Assembly (NCBI GenBank): GCA_013153865.1
Contig: JAADDR010000044.1
Span: forward strand, 1-34,038
From: Chlorobiota bacterium
GTDB lineage: Bacteria > Bacteroidota > Bacteroidia > Bacteroidales > JAADGE01
Reading direction: 5' to 3'
Length of the DNA stretch: 34,038 nucleotides
Both the position numbers and the translations under genes were made by a program. The notes under the pieces were generated by a model. It was given only the letters and a program-made list of their open reading frames with translations. It ran no database searches and was not told the origin of the DNA. Positions 32,977 to 34,038 of the stretch are shown in pieces; position 1 is the stretch's first letter, and every line of letters starts with the position of its first letter.

Positions 32977-33899
32977 TGTCTTTTGAAATTACTGTTTTAG
33001 GCAGCAGTTCTGCCTTACCGTCATACAAAAAATTCCCTTCCGCTCATGTAGTAAATATGCATGAGCGTTTTTTTTTAATTGATTGCGGCGAAGGAACTCA
33101 AATCAGAATAAGACAATACAAAATAAAAGCATCAAAAATAAATCATATTTTCATTTCTCATCTTCACGGCGACCACTTTTTCGGTATATTCGGACTAATC
33201 TCATCTTTCAACTTACTCGGAAGAAAAAACGATTTACACATATACTCTCCGGGAGATTTGGAAAAAATGGTTTATACCGTAATAAAAAAAGCCGAATTAA
33301 ACTTCAACCTGTTTTTTCACAGAATAAAAACAAACCGTAAAACGGTAATTTACGAAACAAAAAGCATAAAAATAAGCTGTTTTCCGCTTAACCACCGAAT
33401 CGAAACATACGGATACCTGTTTGAAGAAAAACAAAAAGAAAAAAACATCCGCAAAGAAGCAATAAGCAAATACAAACTGAGCATTCCGGACATATTAAAA
33501 ATAAAACGAGGCGAAAACCACACTACGCCGGAAGGCAAAACAATACAAAACAAAGATTTAACCCTGCCGCCTCCGAAAGCACGTTCATACGCATACTGCT
33601 CCGATACGGCTTATTACCCCGAAATAATACCTTATATAAAAGGTGTCGACTTACTGTATCACGAAGCCACATTTACCGAAGACATGAAAGAAACAGCCGA
33701 AAAAACAATGCATTCAACGGCGGCACAAGCGGCAAAAATCGCAAAAGAAGCAAATGCCGGGCAACTTATTACCGGACATTTCTCGTCGAGATACAAAAAT
33801 TACGACATACTGCTTAACGAAGCAAAAAACATATTCGAAAATACCGTAATTGCCGAAGACGGATTAAAAATTACAATACCGGTAAAACAAATCCGGTAA
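32976..33899 (+). CDS. rnz: Ribonuclease Z
   Basis: The 307-residue metallo-beta-lactamase-fold protein has the RNase Z layout: TVLGSSSALP at the start, FLIDCGEGTQIRIRQ, the zinc motif SHLHGDHFFG, then the exosite-bearing middle, YCSDTAYYPE with the bridging aspartate, YHEATF, HSTAAQAAKIAKEA and LITGHFSSRY with the last histidine. It cuts the 3' trailer from tRNA precursors. Length is normal. It is translationally coupled to the STAS-domain gene. Confidence 0.95.
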   Translation: MSFEITVLGSSSALPSYKKFPSAHVVNMHERFFLIDCGEGTQIRIRQYKIKASKINHIFISHLHGDHFFGIFGLISSFNLLGRKNDLHIYSPGDLEKMVYTVIKKAELNFNLFFHRIKTNRKTVIYETKSIKISCFPLNHRIETYGYLFEEKQKEKNIRKEAISKYKLSIPDILKIKRGENHTTPEGKTIQNKDLTLPPPKARSYAYCSDTAYYPEIIPYIKGVDLLYHEATFTEDMKETAEKTMHSTAAQAAKIAKEANAGQLITGHFSSRYKNYDILLNEAKNIFENTVIAEDGLKITIPVKQIR

Positions 33900-33949
33900 T
33901 AATTTATACTTTTACCTTTCGTAATAATTTTAACAAAAACAATTTAAAA

Positions 33950-34038
33950 ATGAAAAAAATAATATTAACAACAAGCGTTATTTTTATCGCCATTGCCTTA
34001 TCGGCACAAGTAAAACCGGATAAAGCCGTTTTTAAAGA
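33950..34038 (+). CDS. Start of a secreted protein (cut by window edge)
   Basis: The last 89 bases encode MKKIILTTSVIFIAIALSAQ, a signal peptide with a likely cut before or after the glutamine, and then VKPDKAVFK at the window end. Too little mature sequence is present to suggest a family. It lies 50 bp after rnz in the same direction. Confidence 0.75.
   Translation, partial: MKKIILTTSVIFIAIALSAQVKPDKAVFK

Overview
The window is chromosomal DNA from a member of the Bacteroidota, most likely an anaerobic fermenter of the Bacteroidales/Marinilabiliales kind. This rests on sequence features: AT-rich DNA with almost no Shine-Dalgarno sites, promoters of the TTTG-N18-20-TAnnTTTG type, a giant SprB-repeat protein with a type IX secretion (gliding-motility type) C-terminal domain, a small PID-CTERM protein, DUF3078 and DUF4159 proteins, and a ribosomal protein S1 with long charged tails. 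Butyrate kinase and tryptophanase fit anaerobic amino-acid and acid fermentation. No tRNA, rRNA, CRISPR array, insertion sequence or phage gene was seen. Most of the window is ordinary chromosomal core.

Layout. 0-5.2 kb: a butyrate kinase fused to an ABC-type solute-binding domain, a YhhN/lysoplasmalogenase membrane protein, a 60-residue zinc-ribbon-like protein, YjbQ, a PID-CTERM mini-protein, an AMMECR1-domain protein and a phosphodiesterase. 5.2-5.9 kb: a decayed AAA ATPase/DUF4143 gene preceded by an exact 33-bp-period repeat array. 5.9-7.8 kb: rsmE, a DUF4159 protein and rplS. 7.8-9.4 kb: a lone trpB behind what looks like a complete tryptophan attenuator (leader peptide with tandem Trp codons, antiterminator and terminator). 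9.4-14 kb: a DUF3078 outer-membrane protein, mscS, mscL, an OmpA-family protein with thrombospondin type 3 repeats, and a cation diffusion facilitator. 14.3-20.4 kb: tryptophanase and the 1,517-residue SprB-repeat/PKD surface protein. 20.4-25.3 kb: MEMO-family protein, HsdR-N-like nuclease-fold protein, Nif3-family protein, coiled-coil zinc-ribbon protein, and an alkaline-phosphatase-fold protein that has lost most of its zinc ligands. 25.3-30.3 kb (minus strand): iron-type alcohol dehydrogenase, TrmH-type methyltransferase, a formylglycine-generating-enzyme-like protein, and the UDP-glucuronate decarboxylase/UDP-glucose dehydrogenase pair. 30.4-34 kb: rpsA, a STAS-domain protein, RNase Z and the start of a secreted protein.

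How genes fit together. ugd and uxs should make UDP-xylose from UDP-glucose for surface glycans. mscL, mscS and the DUF3078 gene lie in one direction and may share transcripts. The AMMECR1 and MEMO proteins are the A and B members of the AmmeMemoRadiSam set, here 16 kb apart and without the radical SAM member. trpB and tnaA put tryptophan synthesis and breakdown within 5 kb of each other on opposite strands.

The observations most worth following up are the trpB attenuator, the butyrate kinase fusion, the 33-bp array beside the broken ATPase gene, and the apparent pseudo-phosphatase.
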